Positions 1 to 9,365 of a stretch of 64,000 nucleotides of DNA are shown here, piece after piece. Every line of letters begins with the position of its first letter. The stretch's first letter is position 1. The translations under genes were made by a program, and so were the position numbers. The notes beneath the pieces are model-generated. The model made no database searches and had not been told where the DNA came from. It saw nothing but the letters and a program-made list of their open reading frames with translations. Origin of the DNA: Myxococcus stipitatus (GTDB lineage: Bacteria; Myxococcota; Myxococcia; Myxococcales; Myxococcaceae); contig NZ_CP147913.1 in the NCBI RefSeq assembly GCF_037414475.1, forward strand, positions 10,240,501-10,304,500. The letters are read 5' to 3'.

Positions 1-345
1 TATGTGACGGGCATCACCCTGCTCTTCCAGAAGGCCGCGTGGCAGAAGGTGCTGGTCCTGCTCGCCCCGGTGGGACGGATGGCGCTGACGAACTACCTGT
101 GCCAGTCCACCATCAGCGTCCTGGTGTTCAATGGCTTTGGCCTGGGGCTCTTCGGCACGATGCGGCCCTTCCATACGGTCCTGTACTGCCTGGGCGTCTT
201 CTCTGTTCAAATCGGGGTGAGCCACCTGTGGCTGTCGCGGTTCCGCTTCGGTCCCGCGGAGTGGGTGTGGCGCTCGCTCACCTACGGAAAGGCGCAGCCG
301 ATGCGGAAGGAATCGGGGCCCGCGGAACCCGCCATGGCCCCGTAG
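1..345 (+). CDS. DUF418 family membrane protein, C-terminal fragment
   Basis: The reading frame is open from the first base, so this is the 3' end of a gene that begins outside the window. The GTG at position 4 is internal. The visible ~115 residues hold three hydrophobic segments and the C-terminal signature of DUF418 (YeiB-like) proteins: a GRMALTNYLCQS segment, then a cluster of aromatic residues near GPAEWVWRSLTYG. Members of this family are polytopic inner-membrane proteins without a settled function; some sit near acyltransferases or transporters. The tail after the last helix is short and charged. It converges on the MFS gene with only 4 bp between the stop codons. The family call is fairly firm; the function is unknown. 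Confidence 0.75.
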   Translation, partial: YVTGITLLFQKAAWQKVLVLLAPVGRMALTNYLCQSTISVLVFNGFGLGLFGTMRPFHTVLYCLGVFSVQIGVSHLWLSRFRFGPAEWVWRSLTYGKAQPMRKESGPAEPAMAP

Positions 346-349
346 TCCC

Positions 350-1579
350 TCAGCGAGCCGACACGGGGGCGAAGCCGTGGTGCTTCGCCCGCCAGGCGAC
401 GGCCCACGTGGGAAGCAGGAGCGCGGCCAGCAGCCACGGGATGGACGCCACTCCCACCGTCTCGAGCAGGACGCCACCGATGATGCCACCTCCCGCGATG
501 GCGACGTTCCACGCGGTGACCAGCATCGCTTGAGCGACATCGGCGGCCTCTCCCGCCGTCTTCGCGGAGGCCGTCTGGAAGAGCGTGGCCACGCCCCCGA
601 ACGCCAGTCCCCACGCGGCCACTCCGGCGTAGACCACGACGGCAATGCCACCCCACAGCCCCAAGGCCACGGCCACCAGCGCGAACAACGCGGTGCTGCC
701 GAGCACCAGCTCCCGCAGCCAGCGGTCAATCCACATGCCCACCAGCCAGATGGAGACCAGGGCGGCGACGCCGAAGACCAGCAACACCCGGTCGAGCGTC
801 CCCTCCAGTCCAGCCTTCGCGACGAACGGAGCGATGTACGTATAGAGCGTGTTGTGCGCGAGCACATAGGCCAGCGTGACGAACAGGACGGAGGGAATCC
901 CCGGCAGGGTGAACACCTTCAGGAGCGACAGGCGCTGGTCCTCGCGCTGCCCGGGGAAGTCTGGCACCCGGGCCAGCACCCAGCCCACGAGGACGAAGGT
1001 GATCCCACTCATGATGCCGAAGGTGAAGCGCCACCCCAGCGCCGCGCCCAGGAAGGTGCCGGCGGGAATACCCAGGGACAACGCGACGGGGATGCCCGCC
1101 ATGACCACCGCCATGGCGCGGCCCTTCTGGTGCTCGGGCACCATGCGGACCGCGTAGCCCGCGACCAGCGACCACAGGAGCCCCGCGAACACGCCCGCGA
1201 GGAACCGCGCCGCCAGCGTCAGCGCGAAGTGGGTGGACACCGCGGTGATGATGTTGACGACGGAGAAGCCGAGGATGGCGACCAGCAGCAGCGGACGCCG
1301 CCGCCAGCCCTGCGTCGCGGCCGTGAGCGGAATCGCCGTCACCAGCGTGCCCAGGGCGTAGAGCGTGACGAGCTGCCCCGCCATCGCCTCCGAGACCCCC
1401 AGGTCGACACTCATCCGCGTCAACAGCCCCGCGGGCAGCGCCTCGGTGAGGACGGTGATGAAGGCCGCCATGCCCAGCGCGAGCAGGCCCGACATGGGGA
1501 AGCGGTCCGAAGTGGCCTCGGAGGGGACAGGCGCGGAGGGAGCCGCGGATGCATCGAGAAGCGTGGGGGTGGAGCGCAT
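350..1579 (-). CDS. MFS transporter, DHA1/AraJ-like drug or sugar efflux
   Basis: A predicted 409-residue, 12-helix major facilitator, the usual size for the DHA1 subfamily. Helix 1 carries the EALPAGLL pattern common in AraJ/YdhP-like efflux carriers. The loop between helices 2 and 3 has the basic cluster GWRRRPLL, and the central cytoplasmic loop (around RVPDFPGQREDQR) is short. The frame is open further upstream to 1657, but the ATG at 1579 begins a typical cytoplasmic N-terminus and leaves a 114-bp divergent promoter region facing the LysR gene, so I chose it. Divergent pairing with a LysR regulator suggests the exporter is that regulator's target. The substrate cannot be read from the sequence. 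Confidence 0.88.
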   Translation of the reverse strand: MRSTPTLLDASAAPSAPVPSEATSDRFPMSGLLALGMAAFITVLTEALPAGLLTRMSVDLGVSEAMAGQLVTLYALGTLVTAIPLTAATQGWRRRPLLLVAILGFSVVNIITAVSTHFALTLAARFLAGVFAGLLWSLVAGYAVRMVPEHQKGRAMAVVMAGIPVALSLGIPAGTFLGAALGWRFTFGIMSGITFVLVGWVLARVPDFPGQREDQRLSLLKVFTLPGIPSVLFVTLAYVLAHNTLYTYIAPFVAKAGLEGTLDRVLLVFGVAALVSIWLVGMWIDRWLRELVLGSTALFALVAVALGLWGGIAVVVYAGVAAWGLAFGGVATLFQTASAKTAGEAADVAQAMLVTAWNVAIAGGGIIGGVLLETVGVASIPWLLAALLLPTWAVAWRAKHHGFAPVSAR

Positions 1580-1646
1580 GGTGCCGCCAATCAAGAAGGT
1601 TGGAGGCAACGTAATTTCGCGCACCATCGCGGACCACGGGGCTAGA

Positions 1647-1674
1647 GTTCCGAACACATCGGACAGGAATGTCC
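1647..1674. promoter_or_regulatory. Two inverted repeats between divergent MFS and LysR genes
   Basis: The short intergenic region holds GTTCCGAAC (1647-1655) and GGACAGGAATGTCC (1661-1674), both perfect inverted repeats. Their placement just upstream of the LysR start and in front of the MFS gene is where a LysR-type regulator normally binds. The sites are seen; their role is inferred. Confidence 0.4.
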
Positions 1675-1693
1675 TGAATCGAGGTCGGCGCGA

Positions 1694-2578
1694 ATGGACA
1701 GCCTGGGCTCACTCAACGCCTTCGTACAGGCCGCGGAGACACGCAGCTTCACCGCCGCCGGACGGCAGCTCGGCGTGTCCTCTTCGGCCATCGGCAAGGC
1801 CGTCGCGCGGCTGGAGGAGCGGCTCGCGGTCCGACTCTTCCACCGCTCGACGCGCACCATCACCCTGACGCCGGAGGGCGCGCTCTTCCTCGAGCGCTGC
1901 CGGCGCATCTTCTGTGAAATCGAGGCCGCGGAGCTGGAGCTCGCGCAGACGCGGGAGGCGCCTCGAGGCCGGTTGCGCGTGAGCATGCCCCTGGCGGGCA
2001 TGTTGATGACCCCCACGGTCAGTGCATTCATGCGTGCGTATCCGGAGATCGAGCTGGACCTCGACTTCTCCGACCGGCTCGTGGATGTGATTGAGGAAGG
2101 CTTCGACGGCGTGGTGCGCGCGGGTGAGGTGAATGACTCGCGGCTCATGGCCCGGGTGCTAGGCACCTTCCGGCTCATCCTGGTGGGCTCGCCCGACTAC
2201 TTCGCGCGGCGAGGGACACCTCGAAAGCCCGAGGACCTCAAGTCCCACGCCTGCCTGCAACATCGCTTCGCCTCCACCGGCAAGCTGGAGCGCTGGCCGC
2301 TGCGCCGCCGGGGACGCAAGGAGCTGGAGTTGCCCTCGACGGCGGTGGTCAACACCATCGAGCCGCTCATCTTCATGGCCGAGCAAGGGCTGGGCATCGC
2401 GTGCCTGCCGGACTTCGCCCTCCGGCGCCAGCTCGCTCAGGGCACGCTGGTCACCGTGCTCGACAGCCACCTGGACCACGAGGGCACGTTCCGGATGCTC
2501 TGGCCCTCCAGCCGATACCTGTCCCCCAAGCTGCGGGTCTTCGTCGACTTCATGGCGAAACACCTGTTCGCGCCGTGA
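1694..2578 (+). CDS. LysR family transcriptional regulator
   Basis: 294 residues, the normal length for the family. Residues 1-60 form the winged helix-turn-helix (LNAFVQAAETRSFTAAGRQL, then SSSAIGKAVARLEERL), followed by the linker helix and a periplasmic-binding-protein-like effector domain from about residue 90. The ending, with LGIACLPDFALRRQL and SPKLRVFVDF, is typical of the CrgA/DsdC-like branch that controls neighbouring transporters or oxidoreductases. It is transcribed away from the MFS gene, which is its likely target, and precedes xdhC on the same strand after 85 bp. Control of the xdh genes is possible but less likely than control of the MFS gene. Confidence 0.9.
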   Translation: MDSLGSLNAFVQAAETRSFTAAGRQLGVSSSAIGKAVARLEERLAVRLFHRSTRTITLTPEGALFLERCRRIFCEIEAAELELAQTREAPRGRLRVSMPLAGMLMTPTVSAFMRAYPEIELDLDFSDRLVDVIEEGFDGVVRAGEVNDSRLMARVLGTFRLILVGSPDYFARRGTPRKPEDLKSHACLQHRFASTGKLERWPLRRRGRKELELPSTAVVNTIEPLIFMAEQGLGIACLPDFALRRQLAQGTLVTVLDSHLDHEGTFRMLWPSSRYLSPKLRVFVDFMAKHLFAP

Positions 2579-2663
2579 GACATCCCGGACCCGACGAAAT
2601 CCGCGACAGCCCGAAGAAGAGCCATCCCCCACGGGCACGGGCTGTGGCAGACTCACGGGGACC

Positions 2664-3497
2664 ATGTGGGATTGGGTCCGCCAGCTAGGCGAGTGGGCGC
2701 GGGAGGATGCGCCCTTCGCCGTAGCCACCGTTACAGCCTGCCAGGGAAGCACCCCCGCCGAGCCCGGCGCGAAAGTCCTGGTGCGGGGCGACGGCGTGTT
2801 TCACGGCACCGTGGGCGGCGGACACCTGGAGCAGCTGGTGCTCGCCGACGCGCGAGCCTGTCTGGCTCGAGGTGAGTCCCGCGCCTTCCGCTACCCGTTG
2901 GGCGCGAAGCTGGGCCAGTGCTGTGGAGGCGTGGTGGATGTCTTCGTGGAGCCCGTCAACCACGGGCCTCGGCTGTATCTCTTCGGGGCGGGCCACGTGG
3001 GCCAGTCCCTGTGCCGCATCCTGGAGGGAACACCGTTCCGGGTGCACCTGGTGGACGAGCGCCCCGAGTGGCTCCACGGCGAGCGCATCCCCGACTCGGT
3101 GACGCGCCATGAAGAGCCGTGGGAGGAGTTCTTCGCCCAGGCGGTGTGGGACGCGCGGCGGACCTATGTCGCGGTGATGACGCACCGGCACGACCTGGAC
3201 CAGGACATCATCGCCGCCGCGGTGGAGAAGCCCGCGCGCTACCTGGGCCTCATCGGCAGCAAGACCAAGTGGGCGCGTTTCCGCCAACGCCTGGAGGCGC
3301 GAGGGGTTCCACCGTCTCGCATCGACCGCGTGCAGTGCCCCATGGGGTTGGAGCTGGGGGGCAAGTCGCCGCAAGAGGTCGCGGTGAGCATCGCCGCGGG
3401 ACTGCTTCAGCTCCACCATCAGCCTTTCATTGAAACCCAGCCCGAGTCTTCCGTCTCGGAGCCGCCCCGCCTGCGCGGGGTTTCATCTGGAGAATGA
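2664..3497 (+). CDS. xdhC: Xanthine dehydrogenase accessory protein XdhC
   Basis: 277 residues. XdhC binds the sulfurated molybdenum cofactor and delivers it to xanthine dehydrogenase in the cytoplasm. The N-terminal XdhC/CoxI domain shows TACQGSTPAEPGAKVLV and the GGGHLEQ loop. A Rossmann domain follows, with LYLFGAGHVGQ and GLIGSKTKWARF, and the C-terminus carries the family motif LELGGKSPQEVAVSIAAGLL. Its stop codon overlaps the start of the dehydrogenase gene by 4 bp (ATGA), implying translational coupling and supporting the enzyme assignment. I see nothing degenerate in it. Confidence 0.95.
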   Translation: MWDWVRQLGEWAREDAPFAVATVTACQGSTPAEPGAKVLVRGDGVFHGTVGGGHLEQLVLADARACLARGESRAFRYPLGAKLGQCCGGVVDVFVEPVNHGPRLYLFGAGHVGQSLCRILEGTPFRVHLVDERPEWLHGERIPDSVTRHEEPWEEFFAQAVWDARRTYVAVMTHRHDLDQDIIAAAVEKPARYLGLIGSKTKWARFRQRLEARGVPPSRIDRVQCPMGLELGGKSPQEVAVSIAAGLLQLHHQPFIETQPESSVSEPPRLRGVSSGE

Positions 3498-6400
3498 GCA
3501 CCATGTTCGAGTTCCGGCTCAACGGGAGCCTGGTTCGCGTCGAGGATGTGTCGCCCAACACCACGCTGCTCGATTTCCTTCGCGCCCGGGGCGCCACGGG
3601 GACGAAGCAAGGCTGCGCCGAGGGCGACTGTGGCGCGTGCACCGTGGCCATGGTGGATGCGGACGCCGAGGGCAACCGCTGCCTGCGCGCGTTCAACAGC
3701 TGCATCGCCCTGGTGCCCATGGTGGCCGGGCGCGAGGTGGTGACGGTGGAGGGCGTGGGCTCGAAAGAGAAGCCCCACCCCGTCCAGCAGGCGATGGTGA
3801 AGCACTACGGTTCGCAGTGTGGCTTCTGCACGCCGGGCTTCGTCGTCTCCATGGCGGAGGCGTACTCGCGGCCGGACGTCTGTACCCCCGAGGCCGTGGC
3901 GGACCAGCTCTGTGGAAACATCTGCCGCTGCACCGGCTACCGGCCCATCCGCGACGCGATGATGGAGGCCCTCGCCGAGCGCGACGCCAAGGTGGGCTTG
4001 CAGCCGCCGCTCCCGGGGACTCCGCTGGGGGGTCCCGCCGCCGCCCTGCCCTCGCTGAGCTACGAGGCTCGAGGACAGAAGTTCCTGCGCCCCACGTCGT
4101 GGGAGGAACTGCTCTCGCTCAAGGCCACACATCCGGAGGCGATGCTCGTCGCGGGTGCCACCGAGCTGGGCGTGGACATCACCAAGAAGTTCCGCCGCTA
4201 TCCGTTCCTCGTCTCCACCGAGGGCGTGCGCGGCTTGCGTGACATCCGCCGCGAGGCGGATGGGTGGTACGTGGGCGGCGCGGCGACACTCGTCGACCTG
4301 GAGGATGCGCTGGGCCAGGAGTTCCCCGAGGTGGGGAAGATGCTCAACGTCTTCGCCTCGCGGCAGATTCGTCAGCGCGCCACGCTCTCCGGCAACCTGG
4401 TGACGGCTTCGCCCATTGGCGACATGGCGCCGGTGCTGCTCGCGCTGGATGCGCGCCTGGTGCTGGCATCGACGAAGGGCGAGCGGACCGTGGCGCTGTC
4501 CGACTTCTTCCTCGCGTACCGCAAGACGGCGCTCCAGGCGGACGAGGTGGTGCGCTTCATCGTCATCCCCCATGCCCCGGCGGCGGGCACCGGGCTCACT
4601 CGACTGTCGAATTCGTACAAGGTGTCCAAGCGGCGTGAGCTGGATATCAGCATCGTCGCCGCGGGCTTCTGCGTGGAGGTGGACGCGGCGGGCGTGGTGC
4701 GCTCGGCGCGGCTGGGCTACGGCGGCGTGGCGGCGACGCCCGTTCGCGCGCGGCGCACCGAGGACCTGCTCGTGGGGCGGCCGTGGACCCGGGAGACCGT
4801 GGACCAGGCGCTCGTGGTGCTCGCCGGGGAGCTGTCTCCCATCAGCGACCTGCGAGGGAGCGCGGAGTACCGGCGCGGGCTCATCGTGAACCTGTTCGAG
4901 AAGTTCTTCTCGGGAGAACACAGCCCCTCGCTGGACGCGTCCCCGGGCTTTCTCGCGGACGGACGCGAGCTGCCCACGGACAGCACCCGCTCACTCCGCC
5001 ATGAAAGCGCGCTGGGACACGTGACAGGGAGCGCGCGGTACGTGGATGACCTGGCGCAGTCCCGCCCCATGCTCGAGGTCTGGCCGGTGTGCTCGCCGCA
5101 CGCGCACGCGCGCATCCTTCGAAGGGATGCCTCCGCGGCCAAGGCGATGCCGGGCGTCGCGACGGTGCTCCTCGCCGAGGACATCCCTGGCATGAACGAC
5201 ACCGGCCCCATCCGCCACGACGAGCCGCTGCTCGCGAAGGACGAGGTCCTGTTCCACGGGCAGTTGGTCGCCCTGGTGGTGGGCGAATCCGTCGAGGCAT
5301 GCCGCGCGGCCGCAAGCCAGGTCGTGGTCGAGTACGAACCGCTGCCGGCCATCCTCACGGTCGAGGAGGCCATCGAGAAGCACAGCTACCACACCGAGCC
5401 GCACATCATTCAGCGCGGTGACGTGGCGGCCGCGCTCGCGGCGAGCCCTCGGCGGCTGTCCGGCACGGTGACGATGGGCGGACAGGAGCACTTCTACCTG
5501 GAGACACATGCCGCGTTCGCCGAGAAGGGCGACGACGGCGACATCACGGTGGTCTCCTCCACGCAGCACCCGTCCGAGGTGCAGGCGGTGATCTCCCACG
5601 TGCTGCACATCCAGCGCAGCCGCGTGGTGGTGCAGGCGCCGCGCATGGGCGGCGGCTTCGGTGGCAAGGAGACCCAAGGCAACGCCCCCGCGGCGCTGGT
5701 GGCGCTGGCCGCGTGGCTCACGGGCAAGCCCGTGCGGTGGATGATGGACCGGGACGTGGACATGATGGTGACGGGCAAGCGTCACCCCTTCCACACCACC
5801 TTCGAGGTGGGCTTCGATGAGCAGGGCAAGCTGCTCGCCCTGGATGCGCAGCTCGTGTCCAACGGCGGCTGGTCGCTGGACCTGTCGGAGTCCATTACCG
5901 ACCGCGCCCTCTTCCATCTGGACAACGCGTACTACATCCCCGCGACGCGCTACCTGGGGCGCGTGGCGAAAACACACCTGGTCTCCAATACGGCCTTCCG
6001 CGGCTTCGGTGGGCCGCAGGGCATGCTCGTGGGCGAGGAGATCCTGGACCGCGTGGCGCGCTCGCTGGGACTGCCCGCGGACCAGGTCCGCGAGCGGAAC
6101 TTCTATCGGGGCACCGGCGAGACGAACACGACACACTACGGCCAGGAGCTGGAGGACGAGCGGCTGCCGCACCTGTGGCGCCAGTTGAAGGACTCGTCCG
6201 ACTTCTCGCGCCGCCGCGCGGAGGTGGACGCGTTCAACGCCCGTTCGCCCCGCATCAAGCGCGGGCTGGCGATGACGCCCATGAAGTTCGGCATCTCCTT
6301 CACCGCGACGTTCCTCAACCAGGCGGGCGCGCTGGTTCATGTGTATCGGGATGGCTCGGTGATGGTGTCGCACGGCGGCACGGAGATGGGCCAGGGACTG

Positions 6401-7318
6401 CACACGAAGATTCAAGGTGTGGTCATGCGCGAGCTGGGCGTGCCCGAGTTCGCGCTCCGCGTGGCGAAGACGGCCACGGACAAGGTGCCCAACACCTCCG
6501 CCACGGCGGCATCGAGCGGCTCCGACTTGAATGGCGCCGCGGTGCGCGAGGCGTGCCTGACGCTGCGCAAGCGGCTGGAGCCCGTGGCCGTGAAGCTGTT
6601 CGCGGAGAGGAAGGGCCGCGAGGTGACGGCCGAGCAGCTCGTGTTCCGCGATGGACTCGTGGAGCTCCAGGGCGCGCCCGAGGTCAACGTGGGCTTCGCC
6701 GAGGTGGTGGATGCCGCGTACCTGGCGCGCATCAGCCTCTCCACGACGGGGTACTACCAGACGCCGGGCATCGGCTACGACAAGGCCAAGGGCCGCGGAA
6801 AGCCGTTCCTCTACTTCGCCTACGGCGCGGCGGTGACGGAGGTGGAGGTGGACGGGCACACAGGCATGAAGCGTGTGCTGCGCGTGGACCTGCTGGAGGA
6901 CGTGGGCGACTCACTCAACCCAGGCGTGGACCGGGGACAGATCGAAGGCGGCTTCGTCCAGGGCATGGGGTGGCTCACCGGCGAGGACCTGCGCTGGGAT
7001 GCCAAGGGCCGGCTGCTCACACACTCCGCCAGCACGTACCCGGTGCCCGCCTTCAGCGACGCGCCCGTGGACTTCCGCGTGAGGCTGCTGGAGCGCGCGC
7101 GGCAGCCCAACACCATTCATGGCAGCAAGGCCGTGGGCGAGCCGCCGTTGATGCTGGCCCTCTCGGTGCGCGAGGCCCTGAAGGACGCGGTGGGTGCCTT
7201 TGGCCACTCCGGCGGAGAGGTGGAGCTGGCGTCTCCCGCGACACACGAGGCCCTGTTCCTCGCCATCCAGAAGCGGCTAACCCGGCGCGAAGGGGCAGAC
7301 GGACTCGTGGCGGCCTGA
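3494..7318 (+). CDS. xdhAB: Single-chain xanthine dehydrogenase (XdhA-XdhB fusion)
   Basis: 1274 residues combining both bacterial XDH subunits. Order: a plant-type [2Fe-2S] domain (Cys41, Cys46, Cys49 in GCAEGDCGACTV); the second [2Fe-2S] helical domain (CGFCTPGF and CRCTGYRP); an FAD domain with VAGATELGVDITKKF; a linker of about 30 residues near residue 490; then the molybdopterin domain with HVTGSARYVDDL, GGQEHFYLETHA, RMGGGFGGKE, TAFRGFGGPQG and GSKAVGEPPLML, whose Glu is the expected base. It should oxidise hypoxanthine or xanthine to urate using NAD+. Bacterial enzymes usually keep the small and large subunits as separate chains, so the fusion resembles the eukaryotic layout. No frameshift is needed to read it as one chain. 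No purine transporter is adjacent. Confidence 0.95.
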   Translation: MSTMFEFRLNGSLVRVEDVSPNTTLLDFLRARGATGTKQGCAEGDCGACTVAMVDADAEGNRCLRAFNSCIALVPMVAGREVVTVEGVGSKEKPHPVQQAMVKHYGSQCGFCTPGFVVSMAEAYSRPDVCTPEAVADQLCGNICRCTGYRPIRDAMMEALAERDAKVGLQPPLPGTPLGGPAAALPSLSYEARGQKFLRPTSWEELLSLKATHPEAMLVAGATELGVDITKKFRRYPFLVSTEGVRGLRDIRREADGWYVGGAATLVDLEDALGQEFPEVGKMLNVFASRQIRQRATLSGNLVTASPIGDMAPVLLALDARLVLASTKGERTVALSDFFLAYRKTALQADEVVRFIVIPHAPAAGTGLTRLSNSYKVSKRRELDISIVAAGFCVEVDAAGVVRSARLGYGGVAATPVRARRTEDLLVGRPWTRETVDQALVVLAGELSPISDLRGSAEYRRGLIVNLFEKFFSGEHSPSLDASPGFLADGRELPTDSTRSLRHESALGHVTGSARYVDDLAQSRPMLEVWPVCSPHAHARILRRDASAAKAMPGVATVLLAEDIPGMNDTGPIRHDEPLLAKDEVLFHGQLVALVVGESVEACRAAASQVVVEYEPLPAILTVEEAIEKHSYHTEPHIIQRGDVAAALAASPRRLSGTVTMGGQEHFYLETHAAFAEKGDDGDITVVSSTQHPSEVQAVISHVLHIQRSRVVVQAPRMGGGFGGKETQGNAPAALVALAAWLTGKPVRWMMDRDVDMMVTGKRHPFHTTFEVGFDEQGKLLALDAQLVSNGGWSLDLSESITDRALFHLDNAYYIPATRYLGRVAKTHLVSNTAFRGFGGPQGMLVGEEILDRVARSLGLPADQVRERNFYRGTGETNTTHYGQELEDERLPHLWRQLKDSSDFSRRRAEVDAFNARSPRIKRGLAMTPMKFGISFTATFLNQAGALVHVYRDGSVMVSHGGTEMGQGLHTKIQGVVMRELGVPEFALRVAKTATDKVPNTSATAASSGSDLNGAAVREACLTLRKRLEPVAVKLFAERKGREVTAEQLVFRDGLVELQGAPEVNVGFAEVVDAAYLARISLSTTGYYQTPGIGYDKAKGRGKPFLYFAYGAAVTEVEVDGHTGMKRVLRVDLLEDVGDSLNPGVDRGQIEGGFVQGMGWLTGEDLRWDAKGRLLTHSASTYPVPAFSDAPVDFRVRLLERARQPNTIHGSKAVGEPPLMLALSVREALKDAVGAFGHSGGEVELASPATHEALFLAIQKRLTRREGADGLVAA

Positions 7319-7359
7319 GCGGCAACCGTCGAATCTGATGCTCACGGCACGCGCGTGGC

Positions 7360-8349
7360 TCAGCTCGCCACGCGCTCCGGGCCCTGACGCACCGCTCCTG
7401 GCATGACGGGGAGGTGCGCCGCGCCTCCCTGGAAATGCGCCGCGGCCCACTGCGCGAGATGCGCCACACACGTGTCGATGGCCCCCCCGGTGGTGAAGAT
7501 GTGATTGGTGCCTTGCAGGCGAATCCGAGTCAGGTTCGGCTGCCGCACACCCGCCAACGCCGAGCGGTGGATGCGGTCGAAGAACACATCCCGCAACTTC
7601 CCTTCCGCCGTGATGACGAGCACGGGGATCCCTCGCTCCACCACCCGCTGCCATGCCCGCACCAGCGGCACGTTGGCCACCGCTGGGAGCGAATCCCAAT
7701 CCATCAGCAGGTCCAACAACCGCTGACGGGGGAACGGCACGTACTTGAACAGCCGCGCGTACTCGTTCTCCCGGGTCAACATCCGCATCCAGCCCCAGTA
7801 GGAGAAGAGCTTCGACGTCACGCGCTTCAATGACAGTCGCGAGGACTCCGGCTCGGACTCGTCCTTGGCGCCCTCCCCCGCCACCCCGACCGCCTCCTGC
7901 TCGGACAAGTAGAACTCGGGTTCGAACATGAAGAGCCCGAGCACTCCCTGTGGCTCCTGGTCCGCCAGATACAGCGACGTTGTCGCCGCGCCGCACAAAC
8001 CGCCCAACAGCAGCCCCTCCAGGACATAGCGGCGCTGGAGCTCGGCCCGCACCGCGTTGGCCATCTCCACGAAGCCGCCATTGCAGACGTGCTGGTAGAG
8101 CTCCGCGGTCGTCTCGGGCAGCGGGCCCTCTGAATCTCCCAGTCCAGGCAGGTCCACGCGAAAGCACGGAAAGCCTCGCGCAGAGAGCTGCTCCGCGGCG
8201 TGTATCGACAATCCACCATGTCCAGCGCGGGGCACATGTCCTGGGTTCAGGAAGAGCACGCCCACCGAGCGACGCGTCCCCGGCGCGGGTGGATGGTAGG
8301 TCCCCCACAGCCGATGACCCTTCACGTCGAGATGGAGCAACTCCCTCAT
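7360..8349 (-). CDS. Alpha/beta hydrolase, exosortase-A-associated hydrolase 1-like
   Basis: 329 residues with an alpha/beta-hydrolase core: strand and oxyanion region GVLFLNPGHVPRAGHGGLS, the FRVDLPGLGDSEG loop, and a nucleophile elbow reading GLCGAA, with Cys where Ser normally sits. A late GTNHIF could supply the catalytic His. The GLC-x-A elbow is what I recall from exosortase A system-associated hydrolase 1, a partner in capsule/EPS-type loci. The start overlaps the stop of the upstream hydrolase gene by 4 bp, so the two are co-translated. No exosortase lies in the window. The substrate is unknown; esterase, thioesterase or acyl-handling roles are all possible. Confidence 0.8.
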   Translation of the reverse strand: MRELLHLDVKGHRLWGTYHPPAPGTRRSVGVLFLNPGHVPRAGHGGLSIHAAEQLSARGFPCFRVDLPGLGDSEGPLPETTAELYQHVCNGGFVEMANAVRAELQRRYVLEGLLLGGLCGAATTSLYLADQEPQGVLGLFMFEPEFYLSEQEAVGVAGEGAKDESEPESSRLSLKRVTSKLFSYWGWMRMLTRENEYARLFKYVPFPRQRLLDLLMDWDSLPAVANVPLVRAWQRVVERGIPVLVITAEGKLRDVFFDRIHRSALAGVRQPNLTRIRLQGTNHIFTTGGAIDTCVAHLAQWAAAHFQGGAAHLPVMPGAVRQGPERVAS

Positions 8350-9167
8350 GTCCGCGCCTCCATGGGGACTGAAGACTTCGCGATGAAGCTCACGCCGTCC
8401 TCATAGAGGTTCGTCAGCTCCGGCAAAAGCCGATTGCTGGTGGTCCAGAAGAAAGGTCTCGGTGCACGGACCGAATGGCTCCATCCCGGTGCCAGGAATC
8501 GCTCCGCCGGACGGCCGTCCAGGTGGACCACCCGCCAGGGGCGGGGCTCATCTTTCTCGGGAAGCGCCAATGCGTAACCTTCAGCGCTACGCCACAACCC
8601 CCGGGACCACGCGAGCCCCTCCACCTCCACCGTCCGCCCCGCCTCCAGCGCCGCCACGTACTCCTCGCGGGAGCGAGCCTGCCCACCCGTTCCCTCCAGG
8701 TTGTCCGCCGCCACCTTGCGGCGAAGGATCTCCAGCAGATGTGTCTGTCCAGACTCTGGGGGATCCCACATCAACAGCCCGTCGACGCGCTCCGTCCGGA
8801 ACACTCGCGCGGCCAGGAGCGCCCCCAGCCGGAGCCCATGCACCATGAGAGGCACGCCAGGGCACAACTGGCGCAGATGCTCCAGGCCCGTGCGCAGATC
8901 CTCCTCCCAACGTGGGAAGGTCGCCTCATCGAAGCGCCCCGTGCTCTCACCACAGCCTCGATAGTCCAGACGCAACACGTCGACACCCTGGGCCGCGAGA
9001 AAGCGCGCCCAGCGCACCCAGACGACATAGCCATGCTCACGCTCCAGGCCCAACGGCCCCGCGAGCAACACCGCCGCCCGGCGCCCGGTCCGCGCGCCGT
9101 GGTGAACGAAGTAAAGAGAGTCCGCGCCCTGGGAGAGATACCCAGGAGACTCGGTCGTGGCCTGCAT
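8346..9167 (-). CDS. Alpha/beta hydrolase, exosortase-A-associated hydrolase 2-like
   Basis: 273 residues from the ATG at 9167; the frame is open to 9230, but 9167 has a GGGGGA ribosome-binding site. The fold is recognisable from AVLLAGPLGLEREHGYVVW, VLRLDYRGCGEST and VPLMVHGLRLGALLA. The nucleophile elbow is GLRLG, so no Ser or Cys is present at the expected place. I recall the same GLRLGA elbow from exosortase A system-associated hydrolase 2. With the next gene it forms a two-gene operon of the type-1/type-2 pair seen in those systems. Without a nucleophile it may be non-catalytic or use other chemistry. Confidence 0.78.
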   Translation of the reverse strand: MQATTESPGYLSQGADSLYFVHHGARTGRRAAVLLAGPLGLEREHGYVVWVRWARFLAAQGVDVLRLDYRGCGESTGRFDEATFPRWEEDLRTGLEHLRQLCPGVPLMVHGLRLGALLAARVFRTERVDGLLMWDPPESGQTHLLEILRRKVAADNLEGTGGQARSREEYVAALEAGRTVEVEGLAWSRGLWRSAEGYALALPEKDEPRPWRVVHLDGRPAERFLAPGWSHSVRAPRPFFWTTSNRLLPELTNLYEDGVSFIAKSSVPMEART

Positions 9168-9365
9168 GTGAGTGATGAATCCCCCGCCAGATTTCGCGGA
9201 ATGGTAGGGACGCGCCACCGAGCGAGTCAAACAGTCATTGCCCGTTGAGGGAGATGCCTGCGCGCACAGCCTTGCGTCAACAAGGACCCGGACAGGGAAA
9301 TACCCTCCGAAGCCATGGGACGCGCGAGGGGATGGGCCGACGCCAGGGAGGACGGCCCCGAGGGT

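Noticed and set aside
377..1645. A 422-codon plus-strand frame opposite the MFS gene
   Set aside because: Arg/Gln/His-rich translation without helices; the minus strand encodes a clear 12-helix transporter.
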